A stretch of 64,000 bases of DNA from NCBI RefSeq assembly GCF_026151205.1, contig NC_087083.1, positions 10,910,944 through 10,974,943 on the forward strand. The letters are read 5' to 3'. Numbering within the stretch: position 1 is the stretch's first letter; every line of letters starts with the position of its first letter. Below the pieces are notes generated by a model. That model did not search any database. It was not told the DNA's origin and saw nothing but the letters and a program-made list of their open reading frames with translations. Shown here one piece after another: positions 46,700 through 59,689 of this stretch. Both the position numbers and the translations under genes were made by a program. The DNA is from Bolinopsis microptera. Taxonomy: Eukaryota; Ctenophora; Tentaculata; Lobata; Bolinopsidae.

Positions 46700-49600
46700 C
46701 TTCATGTCATGTCATACTATGGCACCTCAATTAGATATATGAGTGAATTATACAAACAATTTGTGAAATCTAAATTGCATTATAACTTTATAAGATCATA
46801 GACTGTCTGGGAGAGCTCATGCTAGTCTGAGATTTTCGTCAGAGAGTGCAAATCCTCTAGCACATTATAGTGATTTATAGTGGGTAGAACTGGCATGATC
46901 GCTTCACCTGCCATCCACTGACGTAAGTGCAGACGTCTTTCAAGCATATTATATGGTATCTTGTCGTAAACCACTTTATATATATATATGTGCTTCTAAC
47001 ATGATGCTGCTCTCAAAAACTATTTATTAATACTGCTCTTATCTATAAGAGCAGTTATATATACAATTATATATAAATTATAATATATATAAATTATATA
47101 TATATATAATTATATTCCAAGCTCATTTTGAACGAGCAGCAACAGCTGTACGTGATTTGAGGATATGATAAATTCCAAATAAGTTTTAAATGGTCCTTTT
47201 TCAATACATATGAAAATTTCAGGTTAAAAGGAGTTTAAACCTGTGCTATATAATTTTTAAAATATTAATTGATAATTTTTGATAATTATCGAAGTATATG
47301 TGCTGACTATCTGGGTATAACAGAAACAAGCTAATAAAACTTACTTTATTATTTGATTCTGCGCTCAGCAAATTCTTTGAAGTTATGTAGTTTTACTTAT
47401 ACTTAAATTAAGGAGTGCTCCAAAATGGCCAAAAATCTTATGTAGTATGTGAAAGCTCGTTTGTACGTGCAAATTCGCTAAGTGCACGTGAAAATGCGTT
47501 AATTACACGTGCATGTGAAAGCTTCTTCTATGGTCCCTTATTACTTTTCAGCCTTCAGATCATCCCACAGTAAACAAATTTCATTAAAAAAAACGCTGAA
47601 AATGATGAAATAATACTATAATAAAGTTTATGAGATAATAAATTTGATTGATGTATTCGATAAACTAGGCCGTTTAATAAGTTCATGTAACGGTTAAACA
47701 TTCGAAAATTGTTTCCCAGATCAAACTCTCCATTTTGTATCTGTTAGCTCCCATAATATTAACTTATACCAGACTCAAAGTGTTATGCAGCACTCTGTTG
47801 TCCACTACAGCTGCTAGTTTATATGAAACATCGTGTAACAGTGACAGCGATGTTAGAGTTGCAAAACGTTAAACACAAGGAAATTTCTTGATTGTCGACA
47901 TAATTACAGATTCGGTACCATAGTGCTGGTTACATGTCTAACCCAGTGAGAAGGCGAACCCAGAGAACCCTGTTAAACAAGGAAGCGGAGATGTTCCGTC
48001 CAGACCCACACTTCTGTTATATTTCAAACCCTTATTCAGATTACTGTACTGATTATTATATAGATTACTATACTATGCTGTAAGAGGCAGCTGAATATCT
48101 CTAAGTGCATCTTCACCTATAGATTTAGCTTATTCATCCCTAGTTTAATAAATTAGTAGCTCTGTTAACAAGGATTGGTCAACTGAAGACAGTCAGCAAC
48201 ACTAATAACTCATGGGGTAAACACTTTTAACACTTCATAGATCATCAATATTTGAGTGACAAACACTTGAAATATGGGACTGGATTTTAGACTTGTGGTA
48301 TTTGTATGGCTTTAACGGCAGTTTGTCTGCTGACCAAGGCTGACAGGCTGTGTTTCAATATGGAGTGTTGTAGCGGGGACTGCGGGGAAAGAAGCCCGCA
48401 TTCCCAGCATTGTAAGGAATGGTTTCCTCTCATAAGGGAGAAGAGAGAATAATGATGAAAGCTGAAGACGATTTACACTTGTATTTTGAAAGCTTCTGCT
48501 AAACAAACATTTCGTATCACTTATATGTTTTAAACAATCCCCCTCCAGAGAGAGAGTATAATGGTCTGTAGTCTGTACGCAAAACTCTCTGCCCAGAAAT
48601 TTGGTGCGCTTGTTAAGAAATAAATGAAAGCGTTTAAAATGGTTTTAGTTTTGGGTGTGAATTATCAGTATTAAGGGACTAGTAGGTAACTCTTTTTGCG
48701 ATATTGAGCCTGAATCATCCTCCAGTTAATACCGGCACTTTGTTTTGGTCGGTTACTGGCACAGCGCCAAATCACTCCAAGCAATAAACATTTCATTCAC
48801 GAAAAAGCAGGAAAGAATCCGAACTGAAGTCTTAATGGAATGAAATGGTAACGGATGCCAAAGCGCTTAAAATCCTCTTGTGGTCCAAAAGGTCTTTAAT
48901 TTTAAGGCGTTTGAATGTAACAAAAATAAAACGTCAATAAAAACAACGTAAAACACTAAACACCAGGCCAGGAAACTCCGGAGAATTGGCAAATACCGGG
49001 AAAATGCTACAAATACCGGAAATCCGTTACTCTGCCGGTAAATTCGTTTAAAGAGACCAGATCTCCTCTAGTTGTTTCATGATAGCTGTGATATTGTTTC
49101 GACTTTTCAATCTCATGGTATTAGAATACTCATAATTGTACGTGTCGTGTTGAATTTTGATACTTTTTTTGCGGACTTTCACATCCTTTCTTTTCATTGT
49201 CAATACATTTATTTTAAACTATACATCGACTTCCATTCCTTATCGTACCGCTTATAGAACCGTACAACATAGATAATGGATTCATTTTGCCTGTACTGAA
49301 AAAAAGAAGATCTGAAAAGGAGAAAAGACATTCCAACATACACTGTCCTATCACACAGAACAACTTATTAAAAGGTGAGAACAATTGTTTAAATGTTTAA
49401 ACATAAAAACTATTACTATTTAAAGATTGCCTCAGTCGTATCACATTATTTCGAAAGTACGGTTGTTTGGGAACTGCAGATTGCTATTGCTATGGTGGCA
49501 ATTAATGATAACATACTAACATATTAAAAACAATCCAACATTATGACCTACCGAATTACCGATGAATTTGTACAGAATAAAGTTTTAAAAAATGGATATT

Positions 49601-50600
49601 AATAATTTAAGAATTAAATCGGCACGAGACTTTAATCGCCCTATGTGAAGTTATTAGATTATCGTGATCTTATAACAATTTGAATTGTCCGACCTCATAA
49701 GACCAATCCATTTCTTCCCGATCGTTTATATATGATAATTTTAGTAAGTTAGTAGAACTTCATTTTCCTTCTCTAGGGTGGACCACAAAATTCTTGCTTC
49801 TTAATATTAACACTGTATTTACAGAACTGATTTAAGGCGGGTCTATAAAGAATTTATTCTTTTTATTCTTTACTCCTATAAAAATTATAAAAAATAAGAG
49901 TTATCAGTGCGTAACAAGGACTTCAGAATATGAAAAGGAATTCGTAACGGCATCCTTACAATATTATCGCCCAGCCTAATTTCACCCGGTCAACTGTCAA
50001 ACGTTCTCTAAATAAATTGTCACAAAGTATTATAACTATAATGGAATCCTTACAAGTGCATGATCATCTTATACATTTTTAGTATAGCATTATCACCTGA
50101 AGACTGGTTTAATATACGTTATACTGGTTAAAAGTAAACATGGGCTGCAGGTTTGTTGAAGAAACAAGTGAGGAAAGTTATTGTGGGCTCAATAAAGGCT
50201 GAAACTTTTTTGTAATTGCCAACTTTATGTACGACTTTCTTTATGTCGATTGCCTTAAATGCTTATCTAGGGAGTTTTTCTTATTTCATGATGAAAATGT
50301 GAACCAGCCTCTCCTCCAATTCCAAACTGTAACATTTTTCCGTTTTGACTTCCAGCGAAAATAATTGATAAATAGATAACCTGGTAATCTGTCGATGATT
50401 GCTTAACAACCAACACTTAACAACCAACGCCCCCCTTAACAACCAACTTAAGGGTCGATAAAAAAGCACCGTGTTACTTAATATTTTAATTAAAAGGCTG
50501 TCACTTCCATTTGCCACACTACAGTATATCCTAATTTTGAATTTGATGCAGGAATTAAACGAATTGAGTATTGACAGTTTTGATTTTCAATCTGCACAGT
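46700..50600. other. Gene-free AT-rich stretch after the array
   Basis: No exon recognised on either strand. An AT-rich palindromic tract (TTATATATA, ATAATATATA) lies at 47,050-47,115; small frames near 48,312, 49,072 and 50,281 are not supported. Confidence 0.35.
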
Positions 50601-50609
50601 GCACATGTC

Positions 50610-51998
50610 AGGTGGATTGTCTCCGGTGGTATTGTAACCATGACTACCAGGTGGCATTGTTAGATTGTTACTATGACTACCGCAGGTGGTATTGTAACCA
50701 TGACTACCAGGTGGCATTGTAACCATGACTACCAGGTGGCATTGTAACCATGACTACCAGGTGGCATTGTAACCATGACTACCAGGTGGCATTGTAACCA
50801 TGGCTACCAGGTGGCATTGTAACCATGACTACCAGGTGGCATTTTAAGAATGTTACCATGACTACCAGGTGGCATTGTAACCATTACTACCAGGTGGTAT
50901 TGTAACCATGACTACCAGGTGGCATTGTAACCATGACTTCCAGGTGGCATTTTAAGAATGTTACCATGACTACTAGGTGGCATTGTAACCATAACTACCA
51001 GGTGGTATTGTAACCATGACTACCAGGTGGCATTGTAACCATGACTACCAGGTGGCACTGTAACCATGACTACCAGGTGGCATTGTAACCATGACTACCA
51101 GGTGGCATTGTAACCATGGCTACCAGGTGGCATTGTAACCATGACTACCAGGTGGCATTGTAAGATTGTTACCATGACTACCAGGTGGTATTGTAACCAT
51201 GACTACCAGGTGGCATTGTAACCATGACTACCAGGTGGCATTGTAAGATTGTTACCATGACTACCAGGTGGTATTGTAACCATGACTACCAGGTGGCATT
51301 GTAACCATGACTACCAGGTGGCATTGTAACCATGACTACCAGGTGGCATTGTAACCATGGCTACCAGGTGGCATTGTAACCATGACTACCAGGTGGCATT
51401 GTAAGATTGTTACCATGACTACCAGGTGGTATTGTAACCATGACTACCAGGTGGCATTGTAACCATGACTACCAGATGGCATTGTAACCATGACTACCAG
51501 GTGGCATTGTAAGATTGTTACCATGACTACCAGGTGGTATTGTAACCATGACTACCAGGTGGCATTGTAACCATGACTACCAGGTGGCATTGTAACCATG
51601 ACTACCAGGTGGCATTGTAACCATGACTACCAGGTGGCATTGTAAGATTGTTACCATGACTACCAGGTGGCATTGTAACCATGACTACCAGGTGGCATTG
51701 TAACCATGACTACCAGGTGGCATTGTAAGATTGTTACCATGACTACCAGGTGGTATTGTAACCATGACTACCAGGTGGCATTGTAACCATGACTACCAGG
51801 TGGCATTGTAACCATGACTACCAGGTGGCATTGTAACCATGACTACCAGGTGGCATTGTAACCATGACTACCGCAGGTGGCATTGTAACCATGACTACCA
51901 GGTGGCATTGTAACCATGACTACTGCAGGTGGTATTGTAACCATGACTACCAGGTGGCATTATAAGATTGTTGCTATGACTACCGCAGGTGGCATTGA
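50610..51998. repeat. 25-bp minisatellite with higher-order variants
   Basis: About 54 units of ATTGTAACCATGACTACCAG plus GTGGC. A longer variant with ATTGTAAGATTGTTACCATG and a GTGGT ending recurs every few units, producing a higher-order pattern of roughly 100-170 bp. Rare units have ACTACCGCAGGTGG or TTTTAAGAATG. No spacer-like unique sequence, so not a CRISPR-like array. Confidence 0.95.
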
Positions 51999-51999
51999 G

Positions 52000-53480
52000 T
52001 TTAATGAAAGTTATAATTCAAAGTACCTTTACCACTTCCACTTCTACTTCAATATACCACCCTTATAGGGCCACACGCAACTATCATACTTGTTGTCATG
52101 ACTACCAGGGGGCCAAGAACACACAAAAGAATGGGTAAATAGACCTACTGGCACTAACACCCCCAGTATAATAAACAATACATACCAATTACATCTCAAT
52201 TAAGGATATAGGAGGGTTAGGGTTAAGGTCTGGCGTACCCTGTAACCAAGTGATTTAGTACCAGAGTACGAAGTCAGGATCATGCACGGACCTCTTTCAA
52301 CTACCGTGGTGACTGTTACCGTGGTGACTGTTACCATGGTGACCTCCTCCAACTTTCTCACTACTACAGTTGTACCCCACTATCCCAACGTATTGTTATA
52401 TAAGTCTACCTTTGTTGATTGCTACTAATACTAATCGAGCTTTTGGGTTGGAACTTTAACAATCCACTGTACTGACGTCACAACGTCGTGATGATGATGA
52501 AGCTGAATGAGTAATGATCCTGAACCAAGAACAGTAGGATACGACTGCAACACCCCTAGAGGATTATCTAGAAGTTCCAAGAGTTTTCTGTAGTTTATTG
52601 ACTACTACGAAAACATTAAGATAGGAACCGCCTGTTTCGCGACGTCGCAAGGACCGTACAAAGGGAGAACAGCGTCACTGCGTCATTGAAGAAATGCAAT
52701 AAATACCTTCACAAACTGTTAAGAGTATTCTTCGCAGCTACCTTCATTTTCAATCGATCTGTGCAGTATTGTATTCTTATATTGGGCGTTCATTTTAATG
52801 TCCGTTCAAAATTATGTCCGTTCACGCAAGTCGCAATGTCCGGTCAAATAACGTCCGATAAGGTAAGTCCATTTTAATCAACATAATTGAGCAGAGCATA
52901 TCTATCGCAGAGAACACCCAATGACATCATATGGTAAAATAGTGCCCTTCAGGTCCCATACACTTTGTGTGTTATAAGTTGTTATTAAGTTACCATACAG
53001 TTAAAGTTTTACACTTTACAGTTGAGATGTATGCTGTGACGTTCTATAAGGTACACGATAAAGGTATTATCCGGAGGAGGTAAGCTTATTCCAGTTAGGG
53101 GTCTTTATCAAAGTGACCTCCAATCAGGTTGAAGTGAGAAACTGTTCCAAAAATGTTATACCTTCCACTTATTTCCACCCTATAGTAATTCGATTTTTGA
53201 GGAAAAGTTTTAAATCTTGACGCTCATAATTCAGTAAATTTCACATTATAGACCTTTAAAATTGTGCAGTGATTCCGCCAAATTAGGCAAAATTATTGGT
53301 TTAGCATTTTATCATGCTGATTCAGCTGGGACGTTACGATTATTTAATCTAAATCAAGCTAATTGGAGTAATGCAACTTTGAAAAGTTAATTTTCTTGCA
53401 AAAAAAAACAAAAACGCTTACTCTAGTTTTATTCAAGTAGGTATTCAAGGCTTAATGATATTAAAATAATAATATGAATA
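52000..53480. other. Gene-free stretch
   Basis: Small local repeat ACCGTGGTGACTGTT, twice near 52,303-52,330. At 52,787-52,850, GGCGTTCATTTTAATGTCCG and AAATTATGTCCGTTCACGCA is the relative of the segment near 2400. No gene seen. Confidence 0.35.
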
Positions 53481-53489
53481 ATAACACTA

Positions 53490-54050
53490 TTGTACGTCAT
53501 TTTGATCAGTTTATCATGTCAACCAATTCAATACGCCATATCATGGTTATTAAACACGTCATATTTTCCAAAACGTCATATCTTCCGTTTACGTCATTTT
53601 GTTTTAAAACCATATATCCTTATTGTTAAATCACGCAACGTAATACACGTCACACCATGTTGTTGATATTCTTATGGTATACAGTCCTCGAGATGAACTA
53701 TGAGTAAATCCTCCCAGGGGACCCAGTGAAAGGGCTTCCTACCTCTGGTGGAGATAAAATACCAGTAATAATCATCGGGGGAGAAGAAGTATACTTCATG
53801 CATATTATTACGTAATTTAATTTTAAAATGATATATATCTTAATTGCTTAAATACGTCATATCTTGTGTTGACCTAGTATAAGTATAAGTATAACATAAC
53901 AGTAACAGTAGTACTATAAGTAGCTTATCTTACGTCATATCTTCTTACATGCGTCATTTTGTTTTAAAACTGAGATATCTTAATTGTTTTGGTATGTTTT
54001 CACCCGTCATATCTTCTTATGCGTCACTATACTTAATTACGTCAAATCCA
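53490..54050. repeat. Degenerate ACGTCAT-rich stretch
   Basis: ACGTCAT, ACGTCAC, GCGTCAT or close variants occur about a dozen times, often as ACGTCATATCTT or ACGTCATTTTGTTTTAAAAC, the latter near 53,593 and, as GCGTCAT.., at 53,952. It reads as a degenerate tandem repeat; the motif is also a CRE half-site. Confidence 0.5.
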
Positions 54051-54199
54051 CCAATATATAAAGAAAACAGTACAGTGAGTTCAGATATCTTTCCTTTTTC
54101 GTGCAGAACACGGCATACTATACTCTTATGCAGTATTAACAGCCATATTGTACGGTATTTTTACAGCAATAGCCGCTACATTGCACAGCGTTAGGCTAC

Positions 54200-56530
54200 C
54201 AGCCACGGAAGTAATTCCGTCTTGATTACTTAATGAGCCATTCTTCTTAATTTCGTAATTACGAGGCTTCTCCAGCAGCATGGTAGCGAATCTGGTGGTA
54301 ATTACTAATTTGGTATTTGCCAGCCAAAACTATACGATTTCTCTCCAATTCCGCCGTTTTTAAGAATGCTGCAAAGTTTTCGCAGAGCAGGTTGTCAGAT
54401 TATAATTATTCGCTATAGTTTAAAAGTTTCGCAGAAAATAGGTCTAACATCTGTTTAGCTGTCTAAACTGTTTACTCGTAAAAGTGCGGGCCACATCTAC
54501 CAGCTCTCACTGAAGAGACAGCCAATAATGCCGAAAATATGGTTGCCATGGAAACCCTACAACCGTCCTGTCTATACCACTACAATAATTATAGTTGTTG
54601 TCTGCACGCTTCAGACTGTTCCACACAGCCCGACACAATAATTGAAAAACACAGCGCCGACTTCATATCTCGCCGGACAATGACTTAAAGAGATGTGGTG
54701 ATATCACCACATGGTGGCAGATACGTCTTAGTGTAATAACCGCGAGATACACCGCTGGAATGTGGACACTACAAGATACTATCAGCTGGTATCGGTAAAA
54801 ACCCAGATGATCTTATCGTATGAGAAGACTTGCCTGGCTGAGTGAGACACATCCAGGAAATATGGGAGCTCTATATATACTCCTTTATAAATATTTCGTA
54901 TAAATACACTGTGCAGCTGTGTTCGTGATTTTAACTATTTCATAATTACCAGTTCCACTATATGTGTGTGTGTGTGTTATCTACTCCTTTATTAATATTA
55001 GTGTTATCTACTGTCATGTTGCGAGCCATGTGTCTCATTAGTTTTGTGTGCAGCTTCTGGTTTGGAGAGGAAATAACTGGGAGTATTTAGTAAAATCCGT
55101 TATAAATAATTCTTATTAAGTTCCACTGTTTCCACTGAGTGTTTGGAATTAAAATCTTCGTTAACGTCCAATTTTCACAAGTGGATCACAGTTTTAGATA
55201 CGTCGTATAACGAACCATCACTAGTTTGGAAAATAAATCTGGTGCTCCTATAACCAGTTCTAACTAACGTGATTCAAAAAGTTCTTTTCCAGTTTTACAG
55301 CACAGTCCAGTGTGTCTCATTTATTTGTGTCTTGTCAAAGAGTGTCTCATTAGTTAATATTAGAGAGAGAAGATTTTAATGTTTAACGTCACCATCTCGA
55401 AAGGGCGTTGTGAATCAGTGACTTTTCTAATGTTTTAATGACTTGATAGCTTCTTAATTACTTAATGGCACGGTCATAACAGTCAAATTACAGGACAGCC
55501 CGCAATTAGTCTCGGGAGAAAGCAGGCCACTTCAAACCACATCAGTAGAATATACGCGTGTGTTAGAAATGCTTCGGTTCTTTTATTTTTAATTTTTTAG
55601 CTGCTTTTTAGAGAAAATATTGCTGTTTTTTAATAGTGGCTTTAATATTTTTGTTTTGTTTTGTTGACTGATTTTGGCTAACAGATTTAAGGAAAGGAAT
55701 AATATGTCCAACGTTATATATTTATAACCAGCTATTATCAAAGATTAGTGGCTGAATTTTGTGGGTGAAATTGAAACAAAAAATTCCGCGGCCATTATAA
55801 AACCCAACAGTTTCCGGGATCTAATGTGTTAAGATTCCGAAGGTGCTCCTTTATAATAATGGCAGAGGATTTATACAATGATTTAATTATCTAATTAACG
55901 CTGTGCTATGGTTTTATTCCTGTAATGCTGAATCACTTGAAGGCTTGGTACGCTTCATAGAAAGCATCACTAGAGCATATTATAATGTAACTCAAGCGCT
56001 TCAATACATTATCAGTATCATTATCATTACATATGTATCGTGCACTAATCTCAGCAGAATCAGCAACGTGCTTCTGTTTCTGTGTTTGTTCTGTGTTCCA
56101 AATTGGTTTCTGACTCTATAATAACTCAGTAATAACTGAATTATCGGATTTACAAGTTCAGTCAAATCTGATTAAAAAACATGTAGATTAAACAATACCT
56201 GCCCCGGTTAGAAACTAATGATATCGGCCGTGTTTATCAGTCATCTGGAACAATCGGAAGGTGTTGGGAATTCCCCTTATCATTTATTAGACAATCATGA
56301 GCCCTAATTCCTGAGGTATATAAAGGTGAGTGGGTTCCCAACTGTATACTTCTCATCATGTTTAGCTGCCACTGATATCAACCGTAGTATTATCTTGTTC
56401 TACTGGACAATACTTTTGAAGTTTTTTATTCACAAACCTCTGAATATGTTTTTTTTTAATCATACGCTGAGTTCGGCTTACTCTTGCTAGAACAAAATTG
56501 CTAATTCAGCACTTTTCACATCATACTGCA
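54200..56530. other. Gene-free stretch
   Basis: A TG microsatellite (GTGTGTGTGTG) lies near 54,964 and the dispersed GCTCCTTTATAA motif near 55,847. No supported gene. Confidence 0.35.
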
Positions 56531-56533
56531 TGA

Positions 56534-56935
56534 GTATTCTCCTGAAAACATAGGCTCACAACTGGACGTATTCTTCTGAAAAAATAGGCTCACAACTGGA
56601 CGTATTCTCCTAAAAATATTGACTCACAACTGGACGTATTCTCCTAAAAACATAGGCTCACAACTGGACGTATTCTCCTAAAAATATTGACTCACAACTG
56701 GACGTATTCTCCTGAAAACATAGGCTCACAACTGGACGTATTCTCCTAAAAACATTGACTCACAACTGGACGCATTCTCCTAAAAACATTGATTCACAAC
56801 TGGACGTATTCTCCTAAACATATTGACTCACAACTGGCCGTATTCTCCTGAAAACATAGGCTGACAACTGGACTTATTCTCCTAAAAACATAAGCTCACA
56901 GCTGGACATATTCTCCTGAAAACATAGGATTAGAA
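56534..56935. repeat. 33-bp minisatellite (TATTCTCCTAAAAACATAGG..)
   Basis: About twelve units made of TATTCTCCTAAAAACATAGG followed by CTCACAACTGGACG; alternate units have ATTGACTCACAACTGG. Units at the right end are more diverged. Confidence 0.9.
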
Positions 56936-56939
56936 TCAC

Positions 56940-57855
56940 AGCTGGAAGTACATAGAATCACAAAAGACGTTAGACATCTGCACTAAAACACATCATTGCG
57001 TTTTACCATGTTTTCCGTCAGCTGTCACCATTCTGCTTCAAATAAAGCCAGGTACCTCCAGACGTACGGCTCCTGAATTAAGCAGCTACAGATCACAATG
57101 ACTGTAGGGTACAGTGCTAATTAGCTAGATCTGCAGTGCTAATTGCTTAATAACCTGATAATTAGCTTCATCTACCCAGCAGTGGTTTGTGGCCTCTCTT
57201 CACTGCTCCTTTATAATAAAATCATCCGTAAAAAACGTCACCCCCGTTCTACTGCAGTATCAAGAATTATAAATTGGGAAAGTAAATTGGCAATGTATTA
57301 ACGGGACACCTGTGTTAAAATTTGGGGTTTCCGGTATCCAAAGGTAGATAAATTTACCTGACAACTAGTGACAAAGACGTCAGATGCAGGTCCAGACGAC
57401 CGTGTTGTAGCTATTTGTACAGTCCAATCACACTGACCACACCTCTGGCATCCTGATCGGGAGAAATTCCTCTTTCTTACGTTTCAGAAGTCTATCTTTA
57501 GACTTCGGTTCCAACTGTTCAGTTTCCTATAGAAGCCTGTGAGCGTCGTGTTAAGAGTTATTTACGAGGTACAAGGACTACAACAGTTGGAGAAACTATA
57601 CATTAGTGGAGTGAGTTTGGAGAGCAAGAAAGAAAGAGATAGAGAGAGCGAGAGAGAGAGAGAGAGAGAGGGGGAAGGATTGTTATTAAGTCACGACAAC
57701 ATGCTACAGCGCGACTAACAGAGCGGAAGGAAAAGAAGCCGCCCAACCCGACCCTCCAGAAATATACAACATTACAGGACCTGAAAGTAGAACTTATAGT
57801 TCTTCCCTGTCTATAGGTTCAGGTATCAGGGATCAGGGTACATATAGGAGTGCGC
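56940..57855. other. Gene-free stretch with GA microsatellite
   Basis: A GA-rich run (GAGAGAGAGAGAGAGAG) is at 57,637-57,672. CACTGCTCCTTTATAATAAA occurs near 57,207. No gene recognised. Confidence 0.35.
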
Positions 57856-57933
57856 ATTATAAAGGAGCAGCTTGTTGCCTGCAGAGAGCCAGGACGCCCA
57901 GTTCTCTCGAACATGTCACTGCTCCTTTATAAT
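57856..57933. mobile_element. 78-bp element with perfect 15-bp inverted ends
   Basis: ATTATAAAGGAGCAG at 57,856-57,870 is mirrored exactly by CTGCTCCTTTATAAT at 57,919-57,933. Single ends of the same motif are found near 55,847, 57,207 and 59,017. Small enough to be a MITE or a hairpin derived from one; target duplication unclear. Confidence 0.6.
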
Positions 57934-57939
57934 ATGTCA

Positions 57940-59120
57940 GATATTGTATCTTCCTGAGAACTTGGTTGCTGGCACTAGTGACATTTTTTAACTCGTCGGC
58001 TGTGTTCCTCAAATACCACCGGTCCACAAGTGCAACTTTGCTGCCAGCTAATTCTCCGCTCTGCAAAGTTACCGGGATTCCCCAATCATTATCGCCCTCA
58101 ATTTTACTGCTCGATTAACTGTGCAATTAGAAAGAAATAACTGTTAGAAACAGGATGACAATTAGAATCGGAATTTCCGGGCTGGCCCGGTTTAGGTTAG
58201 TTGATAAATCAGGGGGGTGTTATACCCTCAGCTTCATGTCTGTTGGACACCTGGGAGTTGTTGCAAACTTGACTCTAAGTTCATTCCGCACCCACTTCCT
58301 GTTTTACCCTCCCTTAGCCGGATTCCCCTGCCTATGTACACTGGTATATATAGATACATGTCAAGAGAGAAGTGTCAGTGTTGTATCTTGATCCGATCAG
58401 GAGAGTCAAGTTATTTCTTTTACAATTCGGCCAATTTGCATGCGTCCTTCTGTCAGCTTTGAGATCTTATTGCTTATACTTATAGTTAGGATTGTTTGAT
58501 TGGGAGGAATATAGAAAAGCTGGCAGTCAGGCAGTGTCACAGCTGATCTCTTGATCAGATCAAGATAGAGCCAAGTTGCCGATTTATAAGTACGAGGAAT
58601 ACAATTTGAGCAATTTTCCTCCGACCTCCTGTCAGCTGAACAATAAAAAGTTGTTTAGAGCTTAGCTTGTTTGTTTTACCTTGTCCCACTCCAATTAAAG
58701 ACTTTGTAATTCAATAAAAACAAGTTTAACTCAGTCAAACAGGTTCCAGCTTTTGGTATACAGTTTCAGTTTTAATTCTTCTGATATGTGACTCAGGGAG
58801 TAGCCACCAGAGCCAGATTGGTTCTTCACTGCACCCTATTTAGGTCACACATTTAATGTTATTTGCACTGAAATTATCTGAACATCATATATAGCACATA
58901 TAAATGTATAATTTCTAAATTAATCACCAACCCTGATAGTGTATTTTCATTAAGCGCAGATAAGAACCCCTTTTTCCCACGCCTATTTGGGAAACTTTTT
59001 TTTGCTTGAAATGTATTTATAAAGGAGCAGCTTATTTTGTAAAGTTGTGACGTCAGAGCACGGATTATCAGTATACTGGAACAAGATTGCAAAATTTAAA
59101 GAAAATGTTATCAGAAATTT
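57940..59120. other. Gene-free stretch
   Basis: Overlapping plus frames at 58,155-58,462 show no family resemblance and are not supported. One TTATAAAGGAGCAG end lies near 59,017. Confidence 0.35.
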
Positions 59121-59122
59121 AA

Positions 59123-59680
59123 TTTTACAGTCCATTTCATAATAAGAAGGTAGTTTAATCGTGTTATTATTGTTTGTCTACACTACACTACACTACACTA
59201 CACTACACTACACTACACTACACTACACTACACTACACTACACTACACTACACTACACTACACTTCACTACACTACACTACACTACACTACACTACACTA
59301 CACTACACTACACTACACTACACTACACTACACTACACTACACTACACTACACTACACTACACTACACTACACTACACTACACTACACTACACTACACTA
59401 CACTACACTACACTACACTACACTACACTACACTACACTACACTACACTACACTACACTACACTACACTACACTACACTACACTACACTACACTACACTA
59501 CACTACACTACACTACACTACACTACACTACACTACACTACACTACACTACACTACACTACACTACACTACACTACACTACACTACACTACACTACACTA
59601 CACTACACTACACTACACTACACTACATTTTACAGTCCATTTCATAATAAGAAGGTAGTTTGATCGTGTTATTGTTGTGT
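59123..59680. repeat. CACTA microsatellite between two direct repeats
   Basis: About 90 uninterrupted CACTA units (59,179-59,627), with one CACTT, sit between copies of a ~52-bp segment containing CAGTCCATTTCATAATAAGA and AGGTAGTTTAATCGTGTTAT (59,123-59,175 and 59,628-59,680; the right copy has TTTGATCG). The long open frames are by-products of the 15-bp reading period. Confidence 0.95.
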
Positions 59681-59689
59681 CTCGCAGCT

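Larger units (their letters stand above)
21737..46700 (+). repeat. Tandem array of four gene-containing units (A-D)
   Basis: The same order of segments recurs four times. The anchor GATTAAAGCGAGGTTGAAAG lies at 21,747, 28,904, 34,800 and 41,285, giving spacings of 7157, 5896 and 6485 bp. Each unit has about 1.5 kb of conserved upstream DNA, a TATA box and leader exon, six coding exons and (A-C) a conserved 3' segment with an opposite-strand frame. Length differences come mostly from insertions: a 1357-bp hAT-like element in A, about 576 bp in C, and 116 bp plus about 746 bp in D. Units are highly similar even in introns, so the expansion is recent or homogenised. Homology stops after the last exon of D. 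Confidence 0.95.

Noticed and set aside
50610-51998. CRISPR-like array
   Set aside because: Units are directly adjacent with no unique spacers, and the genome is eukaryotic.
59161-59658. 157-165 codon TLHYT-type frames
   Set aside because: The CACTA microsatellite read in frames with a 15-bp period; no non-repeat sequence supports a protein.
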